From Brevipalpus yothersi (lineage: Eukaryota; Arthropoda; Arachnida; Trombidiformes; Tenuipalpidae): DNA of 64,000 nt. Under the pieces are notes generated by a model. It ran no database searches, was not told the origin of the DNA, and was given only the letters and a program-made list of their open reading frames with translations. The translations under genes and the position numbers were made by a program. Each line of letters opens with the position of its first letter. Positions within the stretch are counted from its first letter, which is position 1. Below, piece by piece: positions 1 through 10,556 of the stretch. The stretch covers positions 1 to 64,000 of the forward strand of contig QZCP01000301.1 in assembly GCA_003956705.1 (NCBI GenBank), given 5' to 3'.

Positions 1-3000
1 GTTCTAGCTTGCCATCTGATTATACGCTGATCCATACGGTTATCACGTATGTATTTACCATCGTCATTAGCTTCAAATTGACTATTCAATCTCATATTAC
101 TGAAGAATGAGAGGACTCTAGTCAACTGTATATCTGAGAGATGTTCTCGTATCGGCATTCTGATGTGCCATTCGGGTAGAGTCTCACGGACACAATTACT
201 GTTGCCTGATGACTGTTGACCTCTCTCTGGGGAGTTACGTTCTCTATTGACTCCTCCATGTTGCTGTTGACGATTCACAGCTTCGGACATACCTCTCATA
301 GGAGTTATGCCTCTGGATGTTGAGGGTCCATGGTTATCGATGTTATCACCTCGGAAATTTGATATGACTTCTCGTAACTGAGGATTGGGGTGTCTCACCA
401 AGCAGTAGGTGAAGTCAGGAGAGTCATCATTGTTACCACGGTCGCACGTAGTAACATGATTTTCGTATTCAGAGTATAGCAGCTCTTCCTCACACTGAGA
501 ATGTGAACATCGGAATAGAGTCTTATTATAAAGTTCTTCAAGAGGCGGTGAGACCAGTCCTTCATCACCCAATCTATGGGCAGTTATACACTTTTTGTTC
601 ACACATACAAAGTCACCAGCACCAAAAGCACCGATCAATGGTCTCATTTTTGGAACCATTCTCTTGAGATATTCATAACATGATGTGCAGTAGACAGAAC
701 CACAATTGAGGCAGCCATTCAGACCACGAACAATGTGTTCACAAAGTTCACACACAAAAGATAACTCGTGTCTATAGGAGCTTACACTGGCTATTTGATT
801 ACCTCTAAAGCCATGATGGTCAAAAGGTTCGAACATTTTCACTGCAACATTTTGAATCGAAATTAATCGAAGTTTTGTTTGGATAACTTCAAATGTAGAG
901 TATGGCTTATCAACATTGAAGCTTTGTTGACGATTCATTAGTGGTGATGGAGCTGAATTTTGTGTTGACATATTTGAAGTATCGAAAAAACGGTCGAGTG
1001 TTAAAGGAGATAGACCATTATGACGCATAAATCGTTCATATTTAGATATCGGAGAAGTACACATGAAGTGTTCCAATACCTCACTGTCAATACAATCACG
1101 TGAAAACTTGTCAATGAAATTGATCAAGAATTTGTCAACACTTATTGACGGAGCAAGTTGTTTCAATGGGTAAGCAGTAATTAAACTCAATGTAGAGTTC
1201 TGATGAAAACTATTAGTAACAATTTGCTGGTAATTTTGAATAATAAGATGGATTGTAGTAGAATCAGGAAAAATTGGAGGAAGACTCAGAAATAATTTCT
1301 CAACTGAATCTAAGCGAGATGAAGAAAACTGTGAGGGATATGGATTAGTTTTCTTGGTCTTATATGCAAATTTTAGTGGCACGATCGGGTGATCATATCG
1401 ATGCTCCCTTTCAGTATCTATGAAGAAACTGTACAGAAACTCGGTCGGGATTCGATTTGCACGACCAGTTCTCTGTTTTACTCTCCTAGCAATTGGTTCA
1501 TCATGTGCATTGGTATTGTTATCCTTTTCTTCACTGCTAGGATTTGAAATATCCTTTACCATAGGTTTTGCAGTATGAGAATCCCTGGGATGATCATCAG
1601 ATTTTGACATACTTGAGACAATAGCCTTTGTTTGACAAATCTTATCCTGGCTAGTCTTCTGGTGCGTTGAAGTGGGATCTCGAGATTGAGTAGTTTTGGT
1701 GGTTCCATGAGTAGCAGAGCTAGAGAAATGATCCATTAATTCATTTCCATCATCCTCATCTATTGACTCCACAGAAGACTCAAAAATGGAATCATCGAAA
1801 TTTTCGTCATCTGGAGATGGATTAATTTCACTTCCATCCTGTGCTACGATGTTTCTACTATTGATTTCAGCTTGCTCCTGGATATTATTATCCTCCGGTT
1901 GAGGAGTTTTGTTGGAGAGATTTTCATTATTCTCTTCGTCTAATGAGGCGTTCATAATTGAATAGGAATTTATGGCTCTTTTCATTTGAGGAGTTAGAAT
2001 TCCTTGATAAAGTTTGCACTGGTTTATGTTGACTGCTAATCTCTTATCTTTCACGATATCAAGAAGCTTCAACACAGCACCATTTCGATCCAGCACAAGA
2101 TATGGACCTTTATATTTCCTTGCAAACTTTTTACCACTATCCTGGAGCTGATGATTTTTGATGTATACAATTGCTCCAGTATTGAAAGAATCATTGGGAT
2201 CCTCACCCTTTTCAATGTAAGATATTTGCATTTTCATGAGCTTGTCATAAGCGAGACGTCTCATGGTATGGATATCATCATGATTCTTGATTGTTGGGAA
2301 TTGATTATCAATAGGCTTACGTATATCATAGCCAAACAATAATTTGGCAGGAGTATAGCCTGTGCTCTTATTAATCGAGTTATTAATGGCAAACACCGTT
2401 GACGAAAGGTGGTCATCCCAACGGTTTTGCAATTTACCTTGCATTTGGATGCGCAACTGTTGACCCAAGGTATAGTTTGCGCGTTCAACAACTCCTTGTG
2501 ATTGAGGATGATAAGGAGTTGACACATTATGTTTCACTTTTTTATCTTGGAAGTATAATTCAACTTCCTCACTGACAAAATTCCTTCCTTGATCTGTTTG
2601 GATTATCTCAGGATATCCAAAGAGCTGAAAAACTTCTTCAAGGAATTTTATTACGTTTTGGGCACGCTGATTGCGAATTGCTTTTGCCCACACATGACGT
2701 GTCAGGGAGTCAACAAGGACGAGAATATATTGGTTTTGCCTATATGATATTGGAATTGGTCCCATTGCGTCCAATTCAACAATTTGCATTGGTAGTTTGC
2801 CGACTGGTTTAATTTGTCGAATGAATTCAGATTTTGTTGCCGCTTTTCCAGTCATGCATTTTAAGCATGATGCAGTCAATAGCTTGACTTTCTCGACCAT
2901 ATTCGGGATGTCGTACTTACGAGAAAGGTTATAGTAGACCTTCTCAAAGCCAAAGTGGCCACCAAGGGAGTCACCATGTTCACTGGTGAACAACTCTTTC

Positions 3001-6000
3001 AATGAAGTGTCATCAATCATGAGACGGTTGTATGGTCTCTTAATAGTAGGCTTGCGATATAGCAAATCATCACAAATTGTGAATTTCTTCGAGAGACGTT
3101 TGAATTCATTTCGAGGTGCTTTATTCTTCAGAATGCTAATGACCCTTGCATAGTCCTCTACAGCGTGTTGACTCTTCTTGAATTTGTCATATTCATCACA
3201 GTCTATGCAATCGAAGTTGAGTTGAGGTGTTTTGTCGTAAAGTTTGCCTGAGTCTAGTTGAGAATCAACATGTTCATATCCAGGACAATAGAGCACATCA
3301 AAGATCTGGTCCTTACAAGGTGATTCAAGAATTTCACCGTGACGATGGGTCCATTCATTGGGATTCCTGCTCAAACAATCAGCAGGATGTGTCTTCCCAT
3401 CATGATAGATTACTGAATATCTGAAAGCAGAGAGCATTATTGCCCACCTTTCAATTCTTCCGTTTTTGAATTTTGTTTTGGAAAGTTGGCATAGAGCATG
3501 ATGATCGGTGAGTATTTCAAATTGTATGCCTTCCAAGTATTGTCTACACCTTTCGATGCCCACAACAATAGCAAGGCACTCTTTTTCACTAACGGTGTAG
3601 TTGAGTTGATATGGCTTGAGCTTATGGCCGAAGAATAACACTGGCCTCCAAGCTTGATCACTTTCATGGTATTGAGTCAATATACCACCGACAGCATAAT
3701 GAGATGCGTCAACAGCTAATCTTGTCTTTTTTATTGGGTCAAAGTGCACTAGCATGCAGTCATTAGCTAGAGCTCTCTTGAGTGTTTCAATTAGTTGGAT
3801 ATCTTGTTTGCTGATTGAGAACTTCCTCTCCTTCCGAATGAGTCGATAGAGAGGCTCAGCAAGCTTAGCATAATTCTCAATGTACCGTGAGAAATAATTC
3901 AAGAGTCCCAATAAACTTTGTAATTCTTTAACATTACGTGGAGTAGGTAATGCTAAAAGTTGATCAACCTTCTTTGGATTAGGTCTTATACCTTGACCTG
4001 AGGCAATATGGCCTAGAAATTCGAACTCATGAGATCCAAAGTTAGTTTTTGTAACTTTGACTTTGAATCCCCAGTCAATGAGTCGATCAAGCACTTTCTG
4101 GAGGTTGATGATGAATTCGTCAAATGTATCCCCAAACACACAAATATCGTCGAAGTAGCCCAAACAGATGTTGTATTGAAGCTCTCCAAGCATAGAATTG
4201 ACGATATATTGGAAATAAAATGGGGCGTCAACAAGGCCCATTGGAAGTCTATTATATTGATATTTTTTGTTTGGTGTTAGAAAGACTGTTTTTGAGCGCT
4301 CCTCTGGAGGAAGCTCAATTTGGTAGTAACCATGCAATAGGTCTAATGTTGCAAAATATTTCTTATTGTTCAATGCTGTGAGGTAGTCATCAGTGCGCGG
4401 CATAGGATATTGCTTGCGCTTTATCTTCTTATTCAATTCTCTATAGTCAACGACGAGTCTCCATGACCCATCGGATTTGGATACTAACAAAGCAGGTGAG
4501 CCACCTGGGGCTACAGTTTCTGAAATTATCCCTGCTTGTTCAAGTTCATGACATGTAGAATCGAAAGCTAATCTTTTCACAGCACTACAAGGATATGGTT
4601 TTTCATATGGTATTGTCTCTTCACCAATATCAATTTTAATATTACATCTCTGCCATGGGATATAACCTAGTTCCGAAGAATCCCTAGCAAAAGCTTCTTG
4701 TTTTTCCAGGAGACAGTTTATCACAACCTGGCGTTGCTGAAGAGTGAGATCCGAGCTTACCTGTCGATCGAATACGACAGTCCATGGCTCTTTTCCACTC
4801 GCATCGGTATCCATAACTTCTCCAACCTCTTTGGTTGATAGAATTTCTGTGAGGAGACATACAGTCAAGTTCTCATCATCTTCAGATGAATTAACTTGAG
4901 AGTCAATAGGCACAGAGTTAATGGATGCTTCTCCTATATCTCCATCACTAATTACGAGCTCACTATTATTAATTATTGGAGTATCATTAGCACATACTAT
5001 GGAACGTAGCTCGTCAACAGTACACATTCTCATCTCAATCATGAGAAAACTATTGGGATTCATAGATGACCGAACTTCATGTCCAGTTGCTCTGATATGT
5101 ATATTTGTATCATAATATGACATAACTTGAAGACCAAGCAGTAATTTAGGACCAAAATTGGGGAGAACAAATAGTTCATGAGGATCTCCCTGTGTTGACA
5201 ATCCGGTTCTTGTTAGAACAAATACAGAACCAACAGATTTAATGCCAACTCCTTCAAGACCACGCAATTTGGATCGAGCTCCAACTGGAGTCCAACCAAA
5301 AAGTTTGCATGTATCAAGGTCGATAATCGAAATCATAGAACATGAATCACATGAAGCATATACACGGTAGTCACCATTGTCAGAGAAAACTCTCACTTCC
5401 ACCATAGGGAATTCAATTGGTGCTACACAATTAAGTTTTCGCATTTGATCATATAATTGGTCAACCTCTATTGACTCTTTCTTGTTCACTGTTGATACTT
5501 CTTCACTTACACCATCGAAAAGATTCGAGTCACCAACAAGATGTAGGTAATCAATGTCATTATTAGATGATTTTTGCTTCGCATTTTTCCGCGAGCTCAC
5601 TTCTTGATACAGAAGACGGTTTTCATTAGTTGAGTCAGTTGACGACTTCTTTTTCTTCACTTTTTGTTTCTTCACATTTGGTTGAACAATATATGAACCC
5701 TTCCAATTCACTTTATTAACATCAGATACTAATGTAGCTTTCGGATTAAATGAGACACTATCCGTTTTTGAGTTGGAAACATTTTGAGAAGTTGAGGAAG
5801 ATGGCGGATTCGCCGAGTTCTTAGGGCAGTGAGGCTTTATGTGCCCCTTCTCGCCACAACTATAGCACTGGTCAGTTGGCCTGTTGGCTCTAGGTGGGCG
5901 AGGGGGTGGTATTCCTTTGTTACTTTCTACCCTATTGTTAGCATACCGGTTTTCATGAGGACGACTGAACCGCCTTCCTTGGTGCTCATGACGAGGAGGA

Positions 6001-7976
6001 TAATCTCTTCTCCTCATAGATTTTTCACGCATATGTTTGCCATGGTGGTGAACCATGACACTTAAAAGTTCTTCGACAGTAAGGTAGGCACCTTTACGTT
6101 GAGCATCTTCCCATACGTCATATGGTATCTTCTCTTTCATCATGAATAGCAATATTTCCTCATTAACGTCATCGTTCTGATGACGCTGCTTCAATAGATC
6201 AACTAACTTCCTCTTGAAGTCCATAGGATCTTGGTCAAGAGTGTATCGCATTTCTTTTATTTCATTTTCAAGTAGATAGAACTTAGGAGTGGTAGTCAAT
6301 CGACGTTGAACTTCACTCACGAAATCATCAAATGATCGTATGTTGAGTTTATCTACTTTAACAATAGCATCACGGACGTCACCTGTAGCATAGCGTCGGA
6401 CAATTAAAATTTTCTCGTCATCAGTGATCTGATGAGTCGATAGATGCCATTTTGCATTATTCATCCATTCGAAGTAGTTGTTGTTTCTAACTGGCTCAAG
6501 TCGAATACGGTACAAAAGAGAATTGGTATCAGACCGTCTCTCAAGACTTGGCTCATAATTTGGATCTCTACCATCAGTAGGGATACTTTTCACACTTCCA
6601 TCATCGTGGTAGCGATGATCAAAATTATCCTGAGGCCTGTGTCTTAGACTTTGCCTCACAGGTGTTGAAGGATAAGGGTAATTTTTCCTATTTCTCATCA
6701 CATCCCTCAAGTCTCGTGCTGAACCTCTCATGGATTCTTCATCACTAGCAACGGACTCAGGTGATATGCTTTCACGGCTCGAGTGATCTTCGCATCCAGA
6801 GCCTGAAGAAAAGCTAGCATTGTCTTGAACAAAAGCTTGTCTCCGCATGGCTAACAATTTAGCGCGAAGAAGCAGTAGCTTATTTCTTGCATTCAATCTT
6901 AACTCAAGGGAATCTATTTCAGGTATACTCAATGACCTCACATCGCTTTCGTTTCGGATACCGAAGCGATTCACCAGGATGATAATATCATCCTCACTTA
7001 TTCCCTTTTTTCGCAAAAATCGTATCCATGGAGGTGAGACAAAAGTCTTAAACTCCATGATGGTTAGCTTATCGAACTCAAGGGGCAATTCAAACATATA
7101 GCCCAGCATTTTAACAATCTTTTTGAGTTTCTCCACAGCAGCGAGCTGTGGTAGGATATTGCGTACGCCATGTTTGCAGAGCAAATCTTGCATCACCTTC
7201 GATGACGCATTCTTCAACAGATTGACCTGATGAAATCGGTCAGATCTTCTATTAAATGTATTAGAACTTTCATTATCATGGCGATTATTTTGAGGCATGG
7301 AGTCATTGGCATTTTCAAGAAGTTGACGTAATTGTTGAATTTCTCTCTCAATGAGATGAGGGTCAATAGGGTCACGACTTATTCGTGAGTTGGACCCATT
7401 ATTGTTTTCAATATCATTATTGGAATCTCGTATTGTATGATCTTCCAATCTAGTAACATGACTGAGCTCTCGTCTAAGACGAAGTTCCAACTCAGCATCA
7501 CTATGTGGAGGGGCACTTTCTCGATCATTTCGAGATGTATTCAAACCTATACACCGCTGATTCGGCTCTCGGTTATCCCGAAGTTCTAACCCATCAGCTT
7601 CAGGTGACACAGGCTCTCGAGATGCTCGAAGTTCTAACCTGTGTGCGTCACGCACGATGAGCTCTCGAGATACTCGAAGTTCTTGCCCATCGGCATTCTC
7701 ATGAGAGTCAGGCTCTCGCCCTTCCCGAAGTTCCAACCCAACAGAATCATCATTGTTGAGCTCTCGGTTACGGCGACGTTCTAACCTGGTCTCACGAGTT
7801 TCGACGCGTAATGCCTGCTGTATAGCGGCTTGCTCACGCTCCGCATTAGTTGGTCTCCCCGGCCCTCGACGTTCACCGACCGAAGGACTTACGAGCGAGA
7901 GATTATAGAACCAATTAAACATATTGGCAGAAGGATAAAATGAAGAGAAGCCTTCAACCCGTTGACGAAACAACAT
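1..7976 (-). CDS. Gag-Pol polyprotein of a Ty3/Gypsy retrotransposon with a C-terminal RING/TRAF-like zinc-finger extension (partial)
   Basis: Translation starts at ATG 7976-7974 and stays open to the window edge (over 2,650 codons). Residue positions: arginine-rich repeat region about 64-170; nucleocapsid CX2CX4HX4C knuckle at 704-717; protease-like region with D877-S-C where a retropepsin normally has D-[ST]-G; reverse transcriptase with YFDD at 1274-1277; RNase H with its first Asp at 1423; integrase HHCC (H1667, H1674, C1704, C1707) and DDE triad D1736, D1795, E1831 (35 residues between the last two); GPY motif at 1957-1959. After about 420 low-complexity residues comes a Cys-rich block: C2409, C2412, C2422, C2425, C2430, C2433, C2458, C2463, then C2490-x4-C2495-x11-H2507-x3-C2511. 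Gag and Pol share one frame, so no frameshift signal is needed. No envelope-like membrane segment is seen up to the edge. Confidence 0.9.
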   Translation of the reverse strand, partial: MLFRQRVEGFSSFYPSANMFNWFYNLSLVSPSVGERRGPGRPTNAEREQAAIQQALRVETRETRLERRRNRELNNDDSVGLELREGREPDSHENADGQELRVSRELIVRDAHRLELRASREPVSPEADGLELRDNREPNQRCIGLNTSRNDRESAPPHSDAELELRLRRELSHVTRLEDHTIRDSNNDIENNNGSNSRISRDPIDPHLIEREIQQLRQLLENANDSMPQNNRHDNESSNTFNRRSDRFHQVNLLKNASSKVMQDLLCKHGVRNILPQLAAVEKLKKIVKMLGYMFELPLEFDKLTIMEFKTFVSPPWIRFLRKKGISEDDIIILVNRFGIRNESDVRSLSIPEIDSLELRLNARNKLLLLRAKLLAMRRQAFVQDNASFSSGSGCEDHSSRESISPESVASDEESMRGSARDLRDVMRNRKNYPYPSTPVRQSLRHRPQDNFDHRYHDDGSVKSIPTDGRDPNYEPSLERRSDTNSLLYRIRLEPVRNNNYFEWMNNAKWHLSTHQITDDEKILIVRRYATGDVRDAIVKVDKLNIRSFDDFVSEVQRRLTTTPKFYLLENEIKEMRYTLDQDPMDFKRKLVDLLKQRHQNDDVNEEILLFMMKEKIPYDVWEDAQRKGAYLTVEELLSVMVHHHGKHMREKSMRRRDYPPRHEHQGRRFSRPHENRYANNRVESNKGIPPPRPPRANRPTDQCYSCGEKGHIKPHCPKNSANPPSSSTSQNVSNSKTDSVSFNPKATLVSDVNKVNWKGSYIVQPNVKKQKVKKKKSSTDSTNENRLLYQEVSSRKNAKQKSSNNDIDYLHLVGDSNLFDGVSEEVSTVNKKESIEVDQLYDQMRKLNCVAPIEFPMVEVRVFSDNGDYRVYASCDSCSMISIIDLDTCKLFGWTPVGARSKLRGLEGVGIKSVGSVFVLTRTGLSTQGDPHELFVLPNFGPKLLLGLQVMSYYDTNIHIRATGHEVRSSMNPNSFLMIEMRMCTVDELRSIVCANDTPIINNSELVISDGDIGEASINSVPIDSQVNSSEDDENLTVCLLTEILSTKEVGEVMDTDASGKEPWTVVFDRQVSSDLTLQQRQVVINCLLEKQEAFARDSSELGYIPWQRCNIKIDIGEETIPYEKPYPCSAVKRLAFDSTCHELEQAGIISETVAPGGSPALLVSKSDGSWRLVVDYRELNKKIKRKQYPMPRTDDYLTALNNKKYFATLDLLHGYYQIELPPEERSKTVFLTPNKKYQYNRLPMGLVDAPFYFQYIVNSMLGELQYNICLGYFDDICVFGDTFDEFIINLQKVLDRLIDWGFKVKVTKTNFGSHEFEFLGHIASGQGIRPNPKKVDQLLALPTPRNVKELQSLLGLLNYFSRYIENYAKLAEPLYRLIRKERKFSISKQDIQLIETLKRALANDCMLVHFDPIKKTRLAVDASHYAVGGILTQYHESDQAWRPVLFFGHKLKPYQLNYTVSEKECLAIVVGIERCRQYLEGIQFEILTDHHALCQLSKTKFKNGRIERWAIMLSAFRYSVIYHDGKTHPADCLSRNPNEWTHRHGEILESPCKDQIFDVLYCPGYEHVDSQLDSGKLYDKTPQLNFDCIDCDEYDKFKKSQHAVEDYARVISILKNKAPRNEFKRLSKKFTICDDLLYRKPTIKRPYNRLMIDDTSLKELFTSEHGDSLGGHFGFEKVYYNLSRKYDIPNMVEKVKLLTASCLKCMTGKAATKSEFIRQIKPVGKLPMQIVELDAMGPIPISYRQNQYILVLVDSLTRHVWAKAIRNQRAQNVIKFLEEVFQLFGYPEIIQTDQGRNFVSEEVELYFQDKKVKHNVSTPYHPQSQGVVERANYTLGQQLRIQMQGKLQNRWDDHLSSTVFAINNSINKSTGYTPAKLLFGYDIRKPIDNQFPTIKNHDDIHTMRRLAYDKLMKMQISYIEKGEDPNDSFNTGAIVYIKNHQLQDSGKKFARKYKGPYLVLDRNGAVLKLLDIVKDKRLAVNINQCKLYQGILTPQMKRAINSYSIMNASLDEENNENLSNKTPQPEDNNIQEQAEINSRNIVAQDGSEINPSPDDENFDDSIFESSVESIDEDDGNELMDHFSSSATHGTTKTTQSRDPTSTHQKTSQDKICQTKAIVSSMSKSDDHPRDSHTAKPMVKDISNPSSEEKDNNTNAHDEPIARRVKQRTGRANRIPTEFLYSFFIDTEREHRYDHPIVPLKFAYKTKKTNPYPSQFSSSRLDSVEKLFLSLPPIFPDSTTIHLIIQNYQQIVTNSFHQNSTLSLITAYPLKQLAPSISVDKFLINFIDKFSRDCIDSEVLEHFMCTSPISKYERFMRHNGLSPLTLDRFFDTSNMSTQNSAPSPLMNRQQSFNVDKPYSTFEVIQTKLRLISIQNVAVKMFEPFDHHGFRGNQIASVSSYRHELSFVCELCEHIVRGLNGCLNCGSVYCTSCYEYLKRMVPKMRPLIGAFGAGDFVCVNKKCITAHRLGDEGLVSPPLEELYNKTLFRCSHSQCEEELLYSEYENHVTTCDRGNNDDSPDFTYCLVRHPNPQLREVISNFRGDNIDNHGPSTSRGITPMRGMSEAVNRQQQHGGVNRERNSPERGQQSSGNSNCVRETLPEWHIRMPIREHLSDIQLTRVLSFFSNMRLNSQFEANDDGKYIRDNRMDQRIIRWQAR
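7470..7790 (-). repeat. Degenerate LELR-x-x-RE repeats inside Gag
   Basis: About six copies of a motif reading (L/R)E(L/R)R-x-x-RE recur roughly every 20-25 residues near the Gag N-terminus (residues about 64-170). The DNA shows the matching repeated string gttctaac/gttccaac with ctctcg. It is probably a charged helical or low-complexity region. I know of no function. Confidence 0.6.
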
Positions 7977-8078
7977 TTTGGAGAGAACACAAAATAAGGT
8001 TGACGAATTTACACAGAGAACTTCACGTCAACAACACGAAATAAAGATGTAAACTTAGGCACTCAATTTAGTGGGATG

Positions 8079-8096
8079 TACTCGGCATCTCCACCA
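8079..8096 (-). other. Primer-binding site, tRNA-Ala type
   Basis: Directly inside the 5' LTR terminus the minus strand begins TGGTGGAGATGCCG. The plus strand here ends CGGCATCTCCACCA, which equals the conserved 3' end of animal tRNA-Ala plus the added CCA (14 matching bases). The zero-base spacing to the LTR end CACA supports both calls. Confidence 0.8.
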
Positions 8097-8576
8097 TGTG
8101 ATAGGGGAAAAGCCGAATGTACAACTTGCTTGCTAGGCTAATCGAACACTCGACTCTCGACTTTGCAAGTTTTACTCGGGCCGCGAGAAACTCACAGGCG
8201 ATCAAACCTTATTTCGGGGCTAGTAGTACAACCCGGTAAAATTGAGTGTCAACAGATTAAAATGAAGAAAGGAACAGTTTAATGAACAGTATCAAATTAA
8301 AGATGAACATAACTGAACATAAAGGAAAGAAGTAGTACACAAGCACATAGAAACTAAAACACTTCACAAGGAGTTTATTCATCTACTTTCTAGCCTATTC
8401 CAGCCTCTCTAAACGGGTGTCATGCATGACATTTTATAGTCAATAGTGGGAGTCATCCATGAGGGAGCAGATATGGGAGGAGTTAGTTTATAAAAGAAGG
8501 AGAAAATACAATAAATATTCAGCCGTCACGGCTGATCAAAGTGTGTAAAGCAGGGACACCTATTTCCGCTAACACA
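8097..8576 (-). repeat. 5' LTR of the Ty3/Gypsy element
   Basis: The minus strand reads TGTGTTAG at the outer end and CTATCACA at the inner end, an imperfect 8-base inverted terminus obeying the TG...CA rule. On the minus strand it holds a TATA-like CTATAAAA near 8432-8440 and a polyadenylation signal AATAAA at 8374-8379. Length is 480 bp. The right boundary is inferred from terminal symmetry, because the 3' LTR is not available for comparison. Confidence 0.75.
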
Positions 8577-9281
8577 TAAATACAGAGGTGTAGATCATTC
8601 TCTGAGAATTCCTCAGAAGTATATTGATAAGATCTTCTGTTCACAATTCTGAAGGAATATGAAGTTTTTCCCCTACAGTGAATTAGCATCTATTGGGAGT
8701 ATCCACACGTCCTTCAAGTCCCATGATATTTGAAAATTTTTGCTGGAATATTGAAATCCGATAAATGAGCTCCTTTTTATGACATTTCTTCACATAAAAA
8801 TCGTCAGTCCGTGCACGCAATCATAAAATTGCGCGCATTTTAGCTTAGAACGCGAAATAATTTTCCAGTGATAATCATCAAAATTTTTGCTGCGACTTTT
8901 TTGCAGTCCTTGATTGTTGGTGGGGTGTTTAATTATGGGATATCGAGGTAGAATGCTTTTTTCTCTCAATTCGAGTCATCAGTGACTTTTGAAAACTTAC
9001 TGCTGATTTCCAAGAATTGAAGGACGATTCGTTACTTTCATCGATTGACTTCATGAGAAGCAAAAAATTGATTGCTTGTCTCTACCTCGAAAGATCTGCC
9101 TTTAAGCTTCACTCGATTATGATTTGAAAATTTTTTTTGGATAGGAGTTCATCTTTGGAAAGAATTTGATCTAATTACTCATTTGTACTTTGCGTGAATT
9201 TTTCCTCTCCCAGCTTTTAATCACTGTTACTCATGGCTTCGGGATCGTCCAAAGTCAGTGACCCTTCATTGATTCCATCCA
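8577..9281. other. Intergenic, no gene recognised
   Basis: AT-rich sequence between the retrotransposon and the segmental duplication. No long frame or repeat is recognised, apart from the possible first exon noted at 9233-9253. Confidence 0.5.
9233..9253 (+). other. Possible first coding exon of the unrecognised gene G1
   Basis: An ATG in a short frame (MASGSSK) is followed by a GTCAGT donor at phase 0, the phase needed by the exon at 10557. The implied intron is 1.3 kb. It lies just outside the duplicated segment, so the second copy would lack it. Weak evidence: no conservation or transcript is visible. Confidence 0.25.
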
Positions 9282-10556
9282 ACTTATGTTGATACCTTGT
9301 ATCATTTAATTATGGTCATTAAATTTAGTTTGAAAATCAGGATGAAAAATTTTCTTCAGACCAAGCAGAGTTTCAGTTTTAATACTAGAGACATATCAAC
9401 AAGAAAAACCTGATGATCCAATCAATTTTTTATTCACTGGAAGAAATAACAGGTCTTCACAAAAATAAAAATGATTGAGAAAACACTTCGAGGTGTATAT
9501 TATGAGAGAATGAGATCATGAGTTCTTGAAAATATACATTTGTATCAAAAAATTTTCACAATCAATGAACGATACTAAATAATTATATTTCAAGTCCGGT
9601 GAATAATCAGGAAAATTTTCTTTGCTAGAGGAATTTTTGCTGGAGCTTCATTAAAATTTCAATTATAGATCTTGATAGCTGTGACTTGCTTCAACTGGAA
9701 GTTTGGGTCAGAAAATGAGCTTTATTGATGAGAAAATGAGAGGAAAATCACGACGGTGATGGAAAGTGATTGGAGTAAAAACTCTCAAATCCTTGTTCAA
9801 ATTCACACATTTTCGACTGAAAAAAGAAGATCTCATGAGTGAAAAAGATTAGTTGACTTTGCCAAACTGAGAAAGAACTGTGTTGCTACTCGAAATTTTC
9901 ATTCGATTAGTGATCGAAAATTCTGTCTTATTTTGCTCAGATGAGTTTATGGTAGCTATTCCAGTCTGGATCATTTTTTCTCTGATTTGAATGATGATAT
10001 CGTGGGAGCTTTCATCTAGAATTTTTCTCTCTCACTGTGTAAGAATTTCAAAAGTAAATCCATGTTTCATTTTTTCATATTGACAGTACCATCTCAAATG
10101 AATGATTCAGATTTAATCGAAATTAGAGGGATTGATTTGATTATGTAGACTTCAAGTACTCGATATTCATACTGATATCACCAAAAAGTAGCTCATACCG
10201 ATTGATCCAATTGATCGTTACGATTAACTTTTCACTCTTATTGCTTCTCCAGGAAAAAACGTTGATTACCTATGAATTTGTTTTGCTATTTTGATCATCT
10301 CCAGATTAAATACCTTTCAAATTTGTGATTATTTCTGGAAATACTCGTTTTCATCCTCATAATTAATCTAAGTTTCATCCTTCTAATTATTTGTAATTGT
10401 GATTTTTTGGTGATTGAATTTGCCTATCTCAAGACATGTCTGAAGTGAGTAAATGTTAGGTTCCATACCGTCTTTTGTAGGCGCAAACCAACCCATAATC
10501 TGTTAAATTTGGAAACAAAATCATTCAAAATTGCTTTCTTCATTCATCTCACCCAG

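Larger units (their letters stand above)
1..8576 (-). mobile_element. Ty3/Gypsy LTR retrotransposon, 5' LTR to internal region, 3' end beyond the left edge
   Basis: The element runs right to left: 5' LTR (8097-8576), primer-binding site (8079-8096), a leader of about 100 bases, then one long gag-pol frame from 7976. Protease, reverse transcriptase, RNase H and integrase come in the Ty3/Gypsy order with RNase H before integrase. No stop or frameshift was found in the stretches I checked in frame (about 1-6240) or in the start region. The 3' LTR and the left target-site duplication lie outside the window, so age and insertion site cannot be judged. An intact frame and near-symmetric LTR termini suggest a recent, possibly active copy. 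Confidence 0.9.

Noticed and set aside
2151..7101. Several plus-strand open frames of 60-85 codons in the first 7 kb
   Set aside because: They lie antisense to the verified long gag-pol frame and show no domain sense.
8056..8252. Inverted repeat (CACTCAATTTA near 8060 against AAAATTGAGTG near 8242) as a separate DNA transposon
   Set aside because: One arm lies in the leader next to the primer-binding site and the other in the LTR. There is no target-site duplication and the LTR model explains the region.
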